Under the pieces are notes generated by a model that was given only the letters and a program-made list of their open reading frames with translations, was not told the DNA's origin and made no database searches. Positions 19,321 to 28,053 of a DNA stretch of 64,000 nucleotides are shown piece after piece (the first letter of the stretch is position 1; each line of letters opens with the position of its first letter). The position numbers and the translations under genes are program-made. Source of the stretch: Pontibacter coccineus (GTDB lineage: Bacteria > Bacteroidota > Bacteroidia > Cytophagales > Hymenobacteraceae). The DNA lies in assembly GCF_030546575.1 (NCBI RefSeq), contig NZ_JAUOTN010000006.1:1-64000 (forward strand), written 5' to 3'.

Positions 19321-19845
19321 CTACCAGTTGGCAACCGTCTTGTTAAACACATCGGCTACTAGTCGCTCGGTCATGCGTTCGATGGCCGCTGGCGGAATGC
19401 TTGTGATGTCCACGGTCGGCGGGAACTCCTCCGTGATGGTGAACTGCTGATCAAAATCCTGTTCCGGATCCACAGTGTTTGTATAGCGGATCTGGATCCC
19501 CAGCGTCAGGCGGTTCAGCGTGGCCTGGTCAATGTTTCCCTCGCGCACCACAGCGTTTGGCGTCAGTGTAAAAGTAACGATCTGTCCTTCTAATTGCAAA
19601 TCGCCGTCGCGCTGCAAAACAGTCAGGTTGGTGTTGCGCTGATAGTAGTTCTTGAAGTTGTTGGTCACTATCTGCGTCAGGTTGGACGGGCCTTCGCCGG
19701 CACTGTTTTCGAATGTTTGAATAGAAATGGTGCGGATAGAAGGATCTACGTTTACCCCTGAAAATGAGTAAATGCCACAAGCTGTGCAGCAGACAAAGAC
19801 CAGCGCAGTCAGGCACAGGGTTAAGCTCTTAGTTCTCGATATCAT
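19321..19845 (-). CDS. lptE: LptE family LPS-assembly lipoprotein
   Basis: A 174-residue outer-membrane lipoprotein. The signal peptide LTALVFVCCTAC ends at a lipobox Cys followed by GIYSFSG, the N-terminal form of Bacteroidota LptE-like proteins. The mature domain has the IQTFENSAGEGPSNLTQIVTNNFKNYYQRNTNL segment and alternating strands. LptE plugs LptD, which inserts lipopolysaccharide into the outer leaflet. Its start overlaps the end of the sigma-54 regulator gene by 17 bases, so the two are co-transcribed. The assignment is by family pattern and context; no experimental evidence is possible here. Confidence 0.82.
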   Translation of the reverse strand: MISRTKSLTLCLTALVFVCCTACGIYSFSGVNVDPSIRTISIQTFENSAGEGPSNLTQIVTNNFKNYYQRNTNLTVLQRDGDLQLEGQIVTFTLTPNAVVREGNIDQATLNRLTLGIQIRYTNTVDPEQDFDQQFTITEEFPPTVDITSIPPAAIERMTERLVADVFNKTVANW

Positions 19846-21106
19846 ATTGCTTTAGTTTGCGGTACAGCGTTCTTTCCGAAATACCCAGGTCGTTGGCTGC
19901 GTATTTTCGTTTGTTATTATGCTTTTTGAGCGCTTTGAGGATCATTTCCTTTTCCATCGACTCCAGCGACAGGCCTTCTTCCTCGGTTTCATGCGAGATG
20001 TCCTCTACGGGCTCGTCTTCGTCATAATCTTCGTTGCGTGGCTGCTGCACTGGCAGGTAGTAAGGCTCATGCTGCTCCGCGCTCTTGTAAGTGCGGGCAT
20101 GGTTCAACTGCTCCATGTTCTCAAACAAGTGACTGTGCTCTTTCAGCAGCTCGTTGTCGCCGGGCTGCCGCGTCATGAGTTCGTACACCAGCTTTTTGAG
20201 ATCCGATACATCGCGGCGCATATCAAAGAGCACTTTATACAACAGGTCGCGCTCAGAGAAAGACTGGTCCGCGCCATGTTCTCTGGCCAGCAGCGCCGGC
20301 ACCTGGCTGCCGTCCTGTTCGCGGGGGAGGTAGTGTCGCAGCCTGGCAGCGTCCAGTTCACGATCATATTCCAGCACCGAGATCTGCTCCACGATATTTT
20401 TCAGCTGGCGGATGTTGCCCGGAAAGCGAAAGCTCAAAAGCTCCTCCACCGCATCCGGCGTCAGCGTGATGGATTTAACGCGGTAACGCTCCGCAAAGTC
20501 GGAGGCGAACTTTCTGAACAGCAAATAAATATCCTCGCCACGTTCGCGTAAAGGTGGAACTGTGATCGGCACCGTGTTCAGGCGGTAATACAGGTCTTCA
20601 CGGAAGCGGCCCCGCTCCACAGCATTGATCAGGTTCACGTTGGTCGCGGCCACTACCCGCACGTCCGTCTTCTGTACTTTGGAAGAGCCTACCTTGATAA
20701 ACTCCCCGTTTTCGAGCACACGCAGCAGACGAGCCTGTGTGGCGAGTGGCATTTCACCGATCTCGTCCAGGAAGATCGTGCCGCCGTCCGTTACCTCAAA
20801 GTAGCCTTTACGCGTGTCGGAGGCGCCTGTAAATGAACCCTTCTCATGACCGAACAGCTCTGAGTCGATGGTTCCCTCAGGTATAGCGCCGCAGTTAATG
20901 GCAATGAACTGTCCATGCTTGCGCGGACTCAGTTGGTGAATGATCTTGGAAAATGACTCCTTGCCGCTGCCGCTCTCACCCGTAATCAGCACGGTCATCT
21001 CGGTAGGAGCGACCTGGGCCGCTACCTGTATGGCGTAATTGAGCAAGGGTGAGTTGCCAATAATGCCAAAGCGCTGTTTTATGCTCTGTATATCGATGTT
21101 GCGCAT
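19829..21106 (-). CDS. sigma-54-dependent transcriptional activator, Fis-type, no sensor domain
   Basis: A 425-residue NtrC-class enhancer-binding protein. The AAA+ domain begins almost at residue 10. Walker A GESGSGKE is at 43-50, the sigma-54 contact loop is GSFTGA (90-95, the usual F of GAFTGA kept), Walker B is GGTIFLDEIGEM (108-119), and RFREDLYYRLN carries the Arg finger. A C-terminal Fis-type helix-turn-helix (about 385-425, AANDLGISERTLYRKLKQY) binds DNA. There is no N-terminal receiver, PAS or GAF domain, so activity must be set by another protein or by concentration. It heads the lptE-secG transcript that runs towards groESL. Confidence 0.94.
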   Translation of the reverse strand: MRNIDIQSIKQRFGIIGNSPLLNYAIQVAAQVAPTEMTVLITGESGSGKESFSKIIHQLSPRKHGQFIAINCGAIPEGTIDSELFGHEKGSFTGASDTRKGYFEVTDGGTIFLDEIGEMPLATQARLLRVLENGEFIKVGSSKVQKTDVRVVAATNVNLINAVERGRFREDLYYRLNTVPITVPPLRERGEDIYLLFRKFASDFAERYRVKSITLTPDAVEELLSFRFPGNIRQLKNIVEQISVLEYDRELDAARLRHYLPREQDGSQVPALLAREHGADQSFSERDLLYKVLFDMRRDVSDLKKLVYELMTRQPGDNELLKEHSHLFENMEQLNHARTYKSAEQHEPYYLPVQQPRNEDYDEDEPVEDISHETEEEGLSLESMEKEMILKALKKHNNKRKYAANDLGISERTLYRKLKQYDIEN

Positions 21107-21118
21107 GAATTATCTTGA

Positions 21119-21217
21119 TTTGAAGATTTGGAGATGTGCAGATTTGAAAATGGTTTTGAAGAGCAAAGCTTACGATTCGTCATCTTCGAATTTCCAAATT
21201 TTCAAATCTCCAAATTA
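21119..21217. repeat. imperfect AT-rich inverted repeat (GATTTGAAAAT class)
   Basis: The left arm (TTTGGAGA, then an eight-base insertion, then TTTGAAAAT, about 21127-21150) and the right arm (ATTTTCAAATCTCCAAATTA, 21198-21217) are complementary except for that insertion. The right arm covers the miaB stop codon. It is a low-complexity intergenic repeat of a kind seen in Bacteroidota genomes. Confidence 0.7.
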
Positions 21218-22654
21218 GTCTACTGCCTCACCGAACAGGGTGCCAACGGAGCAGTCGTTTACGAACACGTTCACGTAGTCGCCTTTCTGGTAATGCTTCT
21301 TATCGAAGATCACCACTTTGTTCTGGTCGTTGCGTCCGCTCAGCTGCTGGTCCGACTTCTTGGAGAATCCTTCTACCAGCACGCGGTGCATGCGGCCCAC
21401 ATCGCGCTTGTTGCGGTTCAGGGAGCATTCGCGCTGCTTTTCGATGATCTCGGCCAGGCGACGCTTCTTTACTTCCAGCGGCACATCGTCCTCCAGTTTG
21501 CGGGCAGCCAGAGTTCCGGGGCGCTCAGAGTAGAAGAACATGTATGAGTAGTCGTACTGCACATAGTCCATCAGCGAAAGGGTGTCCTGGTGCTCTTCCT
21601 CTGTCTCGGAGCAGAAGCCCGCGATCATGTCAGAGGAGATGCCGCAGTCTTCGCCGAGTATAGCACGGATCGCATCGACGCGGTTGAGGTACCAGGAACG
21701 GTCGTAAGTACGGTTCATCAGCTCCAGCACACGGGAGTTGCCGCTCTGTGCCGGCAGGTGAATGTATTTGCAGATGTTGTCGTACTTTTTCATCGTGTAC
21801 AACACCTCGTCCGTAATGTCTTTGGGGTGGGAGGTAGAGAAGCGCACCCGCATAGTCGGGCTGAGTTTGGCCACCATCTCCAGCAACTGGGCAAAGTTTA
21901 CCTGCTCAGTCCTGTCTTCCGAAGCCCATTTGTAGGAGTCCACGTTCTGACCCAGCAGGGTTACTTCTTTGTATCCCTGTGCTACCAGGGCTTGAGCCTC
22001 GCGCACAATGGAGTGGGCATCGCGTGAGCGCTCACGACCACGGGTGAAGGGCACTACGCAGAAAGAGCACATGTTGTCACAGCCGCGCATAATAGAGATA
22101 AAGGCGCTTACTCCGTTGCTGTTCAGGCGTATTGGGTTGATGTCGGCATAGGTTTCCTCGCGGGAAAGCAGCACGTTCACCGCCTTCTGCCCGCCGTCCA
22201 CTTCGCTGATCAGGTTGGGCAGGTCGCGGTAGGCGTCGGGACCCACCACCAGGTCCACGATCTTTTCTTCTTCCAACAGCGATTTTTTGAGGCGCTCGGC
22301 CATACAGCCGAGTATGCCGATCACCATCTCGGGCTTCTTCTTCTTGAAATAATTGATCTGACCCAATCGGTTGCGTACGGTTGTCTCCGCTTTTTCACGG
22401 ATAGAGCACGTGTTCAGAAACACCACATCCGCCTGCTCAATATGCGCCGTGGTATCAAAACCCTGCTCAAACATGATTGACGACACGATCTCGCTGTCTG
22501 AGAAGTTCATCTGGCAGCCGTAGCTCTCGATGTAGAGTTTGCGGGATTTGCCGGTATTGGTTTCAGCTGTTACTTTGGTGTCGCAGGAAGCCGCGGCAGT
22601 TGCCTGCTCTGGTGTGCGGTTATCTATAAAATCTAAATCAATGATTGGATCCAT
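21215..22654 (-). CDS. miaB: tRNA-2-methylthio-N6-isopentenyladenosine synthase MiaB
   Basis: A radical-SAM methylthiotransferase that adds a methylthio group to i6A37 of tRNAs, using two iron-sulfur clusters and SAM. The 479 residues have an N-terminal UPF0004 domain with cluster cysteines in [21 protein letters not shown] and GCMAER. The radical-SAM CxxxCxxC motif is in [18 protein letters not shown], and a TRAM domain is at the C-terminus. The product of the reaction is the substrate of MiaE, encoded at 31091. Confidence 0.97.
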   Translation of the reverse strand: MDPIIDLDFIDNRTPEQATAAASCDTKVTAETNTGKSRKLYIESYGCQMNFSDSEIVSSIMFEQGFDTTAHIEQADVVFLNTCSIREKAETTVRNRLGQINYFKKKKPEMVIGILGCMAERLKKSLLEEEKIVDLVVGPDAYRDLPNLISEVDGGQKAVNVLLSREETYADINPIRLNSNGVSAFISIMRGCDNMCSFCVVPFTRGRERSRDAHSIVREAQALVAQGYKEVTLLGQNVDSYKWASEDRTEQVNFAQLLEMVAKLSPTMRVRFSTSHPKDITDEVLYTMKKYDNICKYIHLPAQSGNSRVLELMNRTYDRSWYLNRVDAIRAILGEDCGISSDMIAGFCSETEEEHQDTLSLMDYVQYDYSYMFFYSERPGTLAARKLEDDVPLEVKKRRLAEIIEKQRECSLNRNKRDVGRMHRVLVEGFSKKSDQQLSGRNDQNKVVIFDKKHYQKGDYVNVFVNDCSVGTLFGEAVD

Positions 22655-22743
22655 GCTTCAAAAAATCTCTTAGGAGGTGCAAATATACTATAATCCGCTG
22701 TAAAACGTGACAGAATGGCAGAGGAATTCTCAAAATATAAGGC

Positions 22744-24039
22744 TTATTCCAGCCCCAGTGCTTTGCGTATACCTTGCGCTTTGAGCAGGCACTCTTCGTA
22801 TTCCTGCTCAGGTATAGAGTCGTAGGTGATGGCACTGCCCACCATAAAAGATAAATAGCCTTTAGCAGCATTGAACTGTAAGCTTCGGATCACGACATTG
22901 AAATCAAAATCCTGATTAGGTTTCAGGTAGCCGAAAGCGCCGGAGTAGAGGCCCCGTTTGGTAACTTCGAGCTCCTCGATCAGTTCCATGGCCCGTATTT
23001 TAGGCGCGCCCGTCATGCTGCCCATTGGGAAAGCGCCTTTCAGTGCATCGGCTATACCACATTCAGGCCGCAGCTCTCCGGTAATCGTGGAGATCATCTG
23101 CGAAACCTGGCGGAAGCCGTAAATGCCGAACATTTCTTCAACGCGAATCGTGCCCGTGGCGCAAGAGCGGCGCAGGTCGTTGCGCACCAGGTCCACGATC
23201 ATCATGTTCTCGGCCAGTTCTTTCTCGTCGTGCCGCAGTTGGTGCTGTAGTTGCTGGTCTTCCTCGGGCGTGACGCCTCGGCGGATCGTCCCTTTAATCG
23301 GCTGGGAGATCAGTTTCCGACCTTCTTTCTTGAGAAAACGCTCCGGTGAAGCGCACAGCAGGTATAGATCGCCGTACTTCAGGAAGCCTGAGAAGGGAGT
23401 AGGGGAAAGGGCGTTGAGCTGCAGGTATAACGGCAATGGGTCTAACTTGACCTCCTCAGCGTAAAATTCCATGCAGTAGTTCAACTCGTACACCTCCCCA
23501 TCCCGGATGTAGTCCCGCACCCGCTCTACGTTCCGGACATAGTCATCTTTTGCAACTCTTTGCTTTAGTTGAATCGGCGGGTTGCTGAAGGCTTCAGGTA
23601 TAGATGTAGCCTGAATTCTAGATAGAATGGAAGGAATATTATCGTCTTTACTGCAAATATTTATGCCGTCTTCCTGGAAGTATAGGTATAACTCCGGCTC
23701 AAAGAAGAAAATATCCGGAAATCCTACTTCATCCTGATTTCGACTGCTTAGTTTTTCGACCTGGTTTTTGAGGTCATAGCCCAGGTAGCCGCACCAGAGT
23801 TGCTGTTGCGTTGCCAGTTTTTGCTGCAATTCCTCAAATGCGTTTTCATGCTCCCACTTAACGGGCTCGCCATTCGACACGGCGATCAATTCATCAAAGC
23901 CGCCATAGGGATAGGTGATTCCATTGGAGGTATAGCTGGCTACCAGCGGAAACTGCTGCGCCCAGGCCAGCGCCTTCCGACGGAAAATGTCAAGCGGAAC
24001 CGGCAACTCAGGTATAGGTATGTGGAAGGTATAGTCCAT
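22744..24039 (-). CDS. pabB: aminodeoxychorismate synthase component I
   Basis: A chorismate-utilising enzyme of the TrpE/PabB family, 431 residues. The sequence around residue 249 reads QPIKGTIRRG. The Lys in PIKGT (K249) is typical of PabB, whereas TrpE has Ala there, so this is probably 4-amino-4-deoxychorismate synthase for folate and not anthranilate synthase. Other conserved blocks are DKKE-like HDEKELAENMMIVDLVRNDL and SMTGAPKIRAME. No pabA- or pabC-type gene lies next to it. It begins four bases after the TPR gene stop. Confidence 0.9.
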   Translation of the reverse strand: MDYTFHIPIPELPVPLDIFRRKALAWAQQFPLVASYTSNGITYPYGGFDELIAVSNGEPVKWEHENAFEELQQKLATQQQLWCGYLGYDLKNQVEKLSSRNQDEVGFPDIFFFEPELYLYFQEDGINICSKDDNIPSILSRIQATSIPEAFSNPPIQLKQRVAKDDYVRNVERVRDYIRDGEVYELNYCMEFYAEEVKLDPLPLYLQLNALSPTPFSGFLKYGDLYLLCASPERFLKKEGRKLISQPIKGTIRRGVTPEEDQQLQHQLRHDEKELAENMMIVDLVRNDLRRSCATGTIRVEEMFGIYGFRQVSQMISTITGELRPECGIADALKGAFPMGSMTGAPKIRAMELIEELEVTKRGLYSGAFGYLKPNQDFDFNVVIRSLQFNAAKGYLSFMVGSAITYDSIPEQEYEECLLKAQGIRKALGLE

Positions 24040-24043
24040 GGGT

Positions 24044-25549
24044 TTACGGCTTTTTAAGCGTCTGGAGAGCCAGTTTGGCTTTGCCGTCTATGCTGTTTTT
24101 ATAGGGATGCCCTTTGTAGGCCAGGGCTTTGGTGTACCATTGTCTGGCTAGCTGGGGCTTTTGCTCGTCCTGGTATAGGTAACCTAGTTGCAGGGCAGCG
24201 TATGGCGCAAAGTACAGGCTCGTGTGTTGGCTCGCTGCAATGGCTTGTTCATAATTGCGTTTGGCCTGTGGCAGATTGTGCATGCCATGGTTGATGCGGG
24301 CTTTCCGGTAATAGTACTCGGCTCGCTCAGCTGGGCTGGTTTCTGGTGTTAGCGATATCTGAGACATGACTTGCAGCGCTTCCTCATAATAGCCGCCATC
24401 ATACTGCAAACGGGCCAGCATCAGGTAGCGGTTCGGGTTCGGTTGTTCCTTTATGAATCGTTCAGCATAGGCATCTTCTTCCATTTTCGTTTTGCCCTGT
24501 TGTGCTATTAACGCCAGGTGCTTCTCTGCCTGTTGCGACTGCCCGCCCAGCCAGTGGGCCAGGTATAGCTTGTAGTTTGCCGCCTTCAGGTAGTTATCGC
24601 CTTTATGCTGCGACAGAAACAAATGGTTTGATCTGATGGAGTTGCTGAAGTCGCCCTTGTACAGGTATAGGTCGGCCGCCATGTGGTGGAGGTAAGGAAA
24701 AGCGAGGTAGCCGGGTTGCTGTGGCCTAACAAGGTATACCTGCAAAGCTAAATCACTTTCACGCGTCTTTTTGAGTACGTGCATGGCCGCAAAGCTAAAC
24801 AGGAGGTTGTCGGGTGACTGCCTGCTAAGTTTCAGAACTGATTCAGCTGCCAGATCATTTGCTTCCGGATCCACCAGATGCTGCAGCAGCGCCAGCAGAA
24901 GCTGCGCCTCTTCCCGGAAGGGATTGCTTTTGGTAGCAGCTGCTTTTAAGTTGGTCATACCTGTCTCGATACTACCCTGCATCCCGATGATGTTGAGCAG
25001 CACGCGGTAGGAGTCGGGCACGGAGCCGATGAGCACCTGCAGGGCACCCAGTGTTTTGCGGTTTGGCAGAAAGTCAGGGTATAGACGGGCGTTGGCACTG
25101 TACTGCAGGTAGGCCTGGCGCAAATCCCAGGCGGCACCCAGCTTGTTACCTTGTAGTAGTTTACTCAAAGCGATCTGCAGTCGCACTTCGGCGAGAGCAT
25201 AACTAACCCAAACGGAATTTTCCTTGAGGCTGCTGAGCCGCTGGTACCGTTTCTCCTGCCGGGCGAGTATGCCGTCGGATACCTCCGGGTTTTGCTGAAT
25301 TGCCCAGGTTAGAAAATCCTGCTGGTTGGCGACCAGGAGGGCGGCGGCGTTGTCAGGATTGCCAATGAGTTCCTGCTGGACCAGGCGGCGGCCTTCCGGT
25401 ATGCGCAGACTGATCGTGGCCTCATAGGCCTGGCGCACGGCCGGACTGTAGACGGAGGCTGCCTGTGAAGGAAAAGAAAGGAACAGATATAGACACAAAA
25501 AAAAAGGATGGGCAAACGCCATCCTTTTTAAGTATGTATGCAAGCGCAT
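24044..25549 (-). CDS. exported TPR-repeat protein
   Basis: A 501-residue secreted protein with a signal peptide (FFLCLYLFLSFPSQA). Many helical repeats follow, including LMLARLQYDGGYYEEALQVM, YRKARINHGMHNLPQAKRNYEQAI and APYAALQLGYLYQDEQKPQLARQWYTKAL, which are TPR-type. The role is unknown; proteins of this kind often organise other envelope proteins. The ATG at 25549 was chosen over a GTG at 25561, because it gives a normal signal peptide. A hairpin followed by nine T overlaps its first codons. pabB follows closely. Confidence 0.82.
   Translation of the reverse strand: MRLHTYLKRMAFAHPFFLCLYLFLSFPSQAASVYSPAVRQAYEATISLRIPEGRRLVQQELIGNPDNAAALLVANQQDFLTWAIQQNPEVSDGILARQEKRYQRLSSLKENSVWVSYALAEVRLQIALSKLLQGNKLGAAWDLRQAYLQYSANARLYPDFLPNRKTLGALQVLIGSVPDSYRVLLNIIGMQGSIETGMTNLKAAATKSNPFREEAQLLLALLQHLVDPEANDLAAESVLKLSRQSPDNLLFSFAAMHVLKKTRESDLALQVYLVRPQQPGYLAFPYLHHMAADLYLYKGDFSNSIRSNHLFLSQHKGDNYLKAANYKLYLAHWLGGQSQQAEKHLALIAQQGKTKMEEDAYAERFIKEQPNPNRYLMLARLQYDGGYYEEALQVMSQISLTPETSPAERAEYYYRKARINHGMHNLPQAKRNYEQAIAASQHTSLYFAPYAALQLGYLYQDEQKPQLARQWYTKALAYKGHPYKNSIDGKAKLALQTLKKP
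25500..25530 (-). terminator. terminator-like hairpin inside the TPR gene's signal-peptide region
   Basis: On the minus strand, AAAAAGGATGG pairs with CCATCCTTTTT and a run of nine T follows. It looks like a normal intrinsic terminator of the upstream zinc-ribbon gene, but it lies within codons of the next gene (about residues 7-17 from its ATG). It may act as an attenuator of the downstream TPR-pabB part. Confidence 0.6.
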
Positions 25550-25570
25550 AACGCTCAACACATCAATGAT

Positions 25571-26302
25571 TTAGTAGATACGCTGCTCAACACCTGCCAT
25601 TACACGGCCACAGTGCTCGCATACGATCACTTTTTTCTGGGCTGCAATGTCAGCCTGGCGCTGAGGAGGCACCGTGTTGAAGCAACCACCGCAGGCGTCA
25701 CGCTTTACCAACACCACGGCAAGACCGTTGCGTACGTTTTTGCGGATACGGTTATAAGCGGTTAGCAGACGATCCTCAATCTGGTGGGCAGCGTTATCCC
25801 GGTCTTTCTCCAGGTTCTTTTCCTCTTCCTCGCTCTCGGCTACGATCTGGTCAAGTTCGTGCTTCTTTGTGTCAAGGTCTTTGCGACGCTCTTCCAGGCG
25901 GTTCTTCGTGCCTTCGATCTCGTTGATCTTCTGCTCGATCTGGTAGTGTGCTTCTTTGATTTTCTTCTCTGCGATCTGGATCTCCAGTTTCTGCAGTTCG
26001 ATCTCTTTCGTGATGGCGTCGTACTCGCGGTTGTTGCGGACGTTCGTCTGCTGGTCTTCGTATTTGCGAATCAGACCTTCGGCGTCTTTGATAGACTGCT
26101 TGCGCTGGGCAATGCTGTCGTTCAGGGCGGCCACTTCATCGTCAAACTTACGAACCCTTACCTCATAGCCCTCAATTTCATCTTCGAGGTCCTGAACCTC
26201 TTCTGGTAAATCGCCTCTTACTCGTCTGATTTCGTCAAGCTGCGAATCGATACTCTGAAGCTTTAGCAATGCTTCTAATTTGCTGGCTACCGTACTTTCC
26301 AT
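25571..26302 (-). CDS. zinc-ribbon, coiled-coil protein (C4-type)
   Basis: A 243-residue cytoplasmic protein. Residues about 30-175 are a long antiparallel coiled coil rich in Glu and Lys. The C-terminal region has CGGC and CEHCG pairs (about 200-230) that form a C4 zinc ribbon. It belongs to the widespread family of C4-type zinc ribbon proteins that is often next to Nif3-type genes, as here: the Nif3 gene ends nine bases upstream. The family has been linked to nucleic-acid binding, but there is no clear function. Confidence 0.88.
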   Translation of the reverse strand: MESTVASKLEALLKLQSIDSQLDEIRRVRGDLPEEVQDLEDEIEGYEVRVRKFDDEVAALNDSIAQRKQSIKDAEGLIRKYEDQQTNVRNNREYDAITKEIELQKLEIQIAEKKIKEAHYQIEQKINEIEGTKNRLEERRKDLDTKKHELDQIVAESEEEEKNLEKDRDNAAHQIEDRLLTAYNRIRKNVRNGLAVVLVKRDACGGCFNTVPPQRQADIAAQKKVIVCEHCGRVMAGVEQRIY

Positions 26303-26310
26303 GTAGTTAA

Positions 26311-27417
26311 TTAGGTGTATCTGATAGGGTTTGTGTTTACTTCCGATAAATAGACTGCAAAATTAGCAAAGTTTTTGGAAATTGTATCATAAAAAATCTC
26401 CTTTGTAAATACCTCACTTTCGTAGTGTCCGATGTCGGCAATAAGCAGCTTCCCCTCAGCATCGAAGAACTCGTGGTACTTCACATCGGCCGTCACGTAG
26501 GCATCCGCTCCCTGGCGCATGGCGTCCTTGATCAGGAAACTGCCTGATCCGCCACAAACCGCTACCCGCTTGATCTTTTTGTCTCCCACCGGGGCATAGC
26601 GAATAACCGACAGTTGCATGTGCTTTTTCAGGTAGTCCAAAAATTCCTGCTCCTGCATCGGTTCTGCCAGTTCTCCGATCATCCCAATACCAACTTCCTG
26701 GTTGCCGTTTTCGAGCAGGGTCAGAAAGTGTGCTACTTCTTCGTAGGGGTGCGCCTCCATCAGGGCCTGCATGATGCGCTGTTGCTTGAAGGCCGGGAAA
26801 ATTACTTCCACCCGGTTTTCCGCAACCTGTTCCGGTTTACCTGGCTTGCCAATGGTGGGGTCCGCATTTTCGGAGGGAAGGAAGCGGCCGGTGCCCTGTA
26901 CCTGGAAACTGCAGTCGCTGTACTCGCCGATCTGACCGGCCCCGGCCTTGTGAATAGCGGCTAACACCTCATCAGTGTTCTCAACAGGCACAAAAAAGGC
27001 CAGTTGCATCAAGGTATGCGGCTTGGAGGTGAGCAGGTGGGTGTTCTGCAGTTTGAGCTTCTCCGCGATCTTGGCATTCACGCCATTGTGCACACTGTCC
27101 AGGTTGGTATGGCAGGCGTAGATGGCAATGTTATTTTGGATGGCCTTGATGATGGTGCGCTCCACGTAGCTCCGACCGGTTAGGCTTTTGAGGCCTTTGA
27201 AGATAACCGGATGGTGCGCCACCACTAAATTGCAACCTTTGGCAATCGCCTCTTCTATGACCTCTTCAGTGCAGTCGAGCGTCAGCAGGACGCCTTTTAC
27301 TTCATCGCTGGCATATCCGGTTTGCAGGCCGGAGTTGTCGTAGCTTTCCTGATAGGGGATGGGAGCGTACTGCTCAAGTACCTTTATAATATCGCCAATG
27401 GTGTTTTTCTCATTCAT
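26311..27417 (-). CDS. Nif3-like dinuclear metal centre hexameric protein
   Basis: A 368-residue member of the NIF3/YbgI family, forming toroidal hexamers with a dimetal site. Metal ligands are visible in VVAHHPVIFKGLKSL, ACHTNLDSVHNGVN and the C-terminal ADIGHYESE. A PII-like insert of about 130 residues lies in the middle and is typical of the long form. The activity is debated (proposed GTP cyclohydrolase I type 2 or phosphohydrolase). The ATG at 27417 gives MNEKNTIGDII, the expected N-terminus; the frame is open further upstream. It shares an operon with the zinc-ribbon gene. Confidence 0.9.
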   Translation of the reverse strand: MNEKNTIGDIIKVLEQYAPIPYQESYDNSGLQTGYASDEVKGVLLTLDCTEEVIEEAIAKGCNLVVAHHPVIFKGLKSLTGRSYVERTIIKAIQNNIAIYACHTNLDSVHNGVNAKIAEKLKLQNTHLLTSKPHTLMQLAFFVPVENTDEVLAAIHKAGAGQIGEYSDCSFQVQGTGRFLPSENADPTIGKPGKPEQVAENRVEVIFPAFKQQRIMQALMEAHPYEEVAHFLTLLENGNQEVGIGMIGELAEPMQEQEFLDYLKKHMQLSVIRYAPVGDKKIKRVAVCGGSGSFLIKDAMRQGADAYVTADVKYHEFFDAEGKLLIADIGHYESEVFTKEIFYDTISKNFANFAVYLSEVNTNPIRYT

Positions 27418-27473
27418 AGTCCGGACTGCTTTTGAAAGCACCAAATTACGAAGATCGGGACAGCCTTGAAAAT

Positions 27474-27932
27474 TTAAAGCACTTGGAGTTGCAGATAACC
27501 CGTCTCAGGCTGGCGCTTGAGCTCTTTGCCGTTGAAGTAAAAGGCCGAGTAGGTGTAGTCGGTATAGCACTTGCCCCGGCTCACGGTATAAGCGATATCC
27601 AGCGTGTCGGTATTCAGGCTGTTGAGGCGCAGCAGCATGCGCACCCTCGACTTGGTATACATGACCGGGTAGGTCTCAAAAATCAGGTTGTTGACCTTTT
27701 CATCAGTCCCTGTAAAGAGGTAGTTAAAGGGCTCCCCGTCCAGTAACAGTTGAATAGAGTCGGGGTGCATGCCGGTACTGGGGTTATTGAACGGACTGCT
27801 GCCGGAGGCATCTACCAGGTAAAAAGCAACAGGTGCCGGTGGGTCAGAGCGCATGGTGGCGCAGGGCGAGCAGGCGGCCGCGCTAAGCAGCAGCGCGAGC
27901 AAAAGACAGGCAATGGTACGGTTCGTTTTCAT
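27474..27932 (-). CDS. hypothetical lipoprotein
   Basis: A 152-residue protein with a lipoprotein signal peptide ending at SAAAC (Cys21). The mature part has beta-strand-like segments around YLVDASGSSPFNNPS, DSIQLLLDGEPFNYLF, RVRMLLRLNSLNTDTLDIAYTV and KCYTDYTYSAFYFNGKEL. No family was recognised. It is 57 bases from the Nif3 gene and could belong to the same minus-strand unit. Confidence 0.7.
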   Translation of the reverse strand: MKTNRTIACLLLALLLSAAACSPCATMRSDPPAPVAFYLVDASGSSPFNNPSTGMHPDSIQLLLDGEPFNYLFTGTDEKVNNLIFETYPVMYTKSRVRMLLRLNSLNTDTLDIAYTVSRGKCYTDYTYSAFYFNGKELKRQPETGYLQLQVL

Positions 27933-28026
27933 GTGATGGTTGTAGGGTCGGATATTGTCGGTACTAAATATAGTGTATTCAGAGTATACGAATCAAGTAT
28001 AGGTATAGCCTTTGCGCATATTTCTA

Positions 28027-28034
28027 TACCTTTG
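28027..28034 (+). promoter_or_regulatory. Bacteroidota -7 box upstream of lpxK
   Basis: TACCTTTG matches TAnnTTTG exactly and lies 20 bases before the lpxK ATG. No convincing -33 TTTG is at the right distance. The GGTATAG word flanks the box on both sides. Confidence 0.35.
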
Positions 28035-28053
28035 CAAGGTATAGCGAACCCCT

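Noticed and set aside
22744..24039. Anthranilate synthase component I (trpE) as the identity of the chorismate enzyme
   Set aside because: The PIKGT motif has Lys where TrpE has Ala, and no trpG, trpD or other trp gene is nearby. PabB is the better call, although TrpE-like activity is not excluded.
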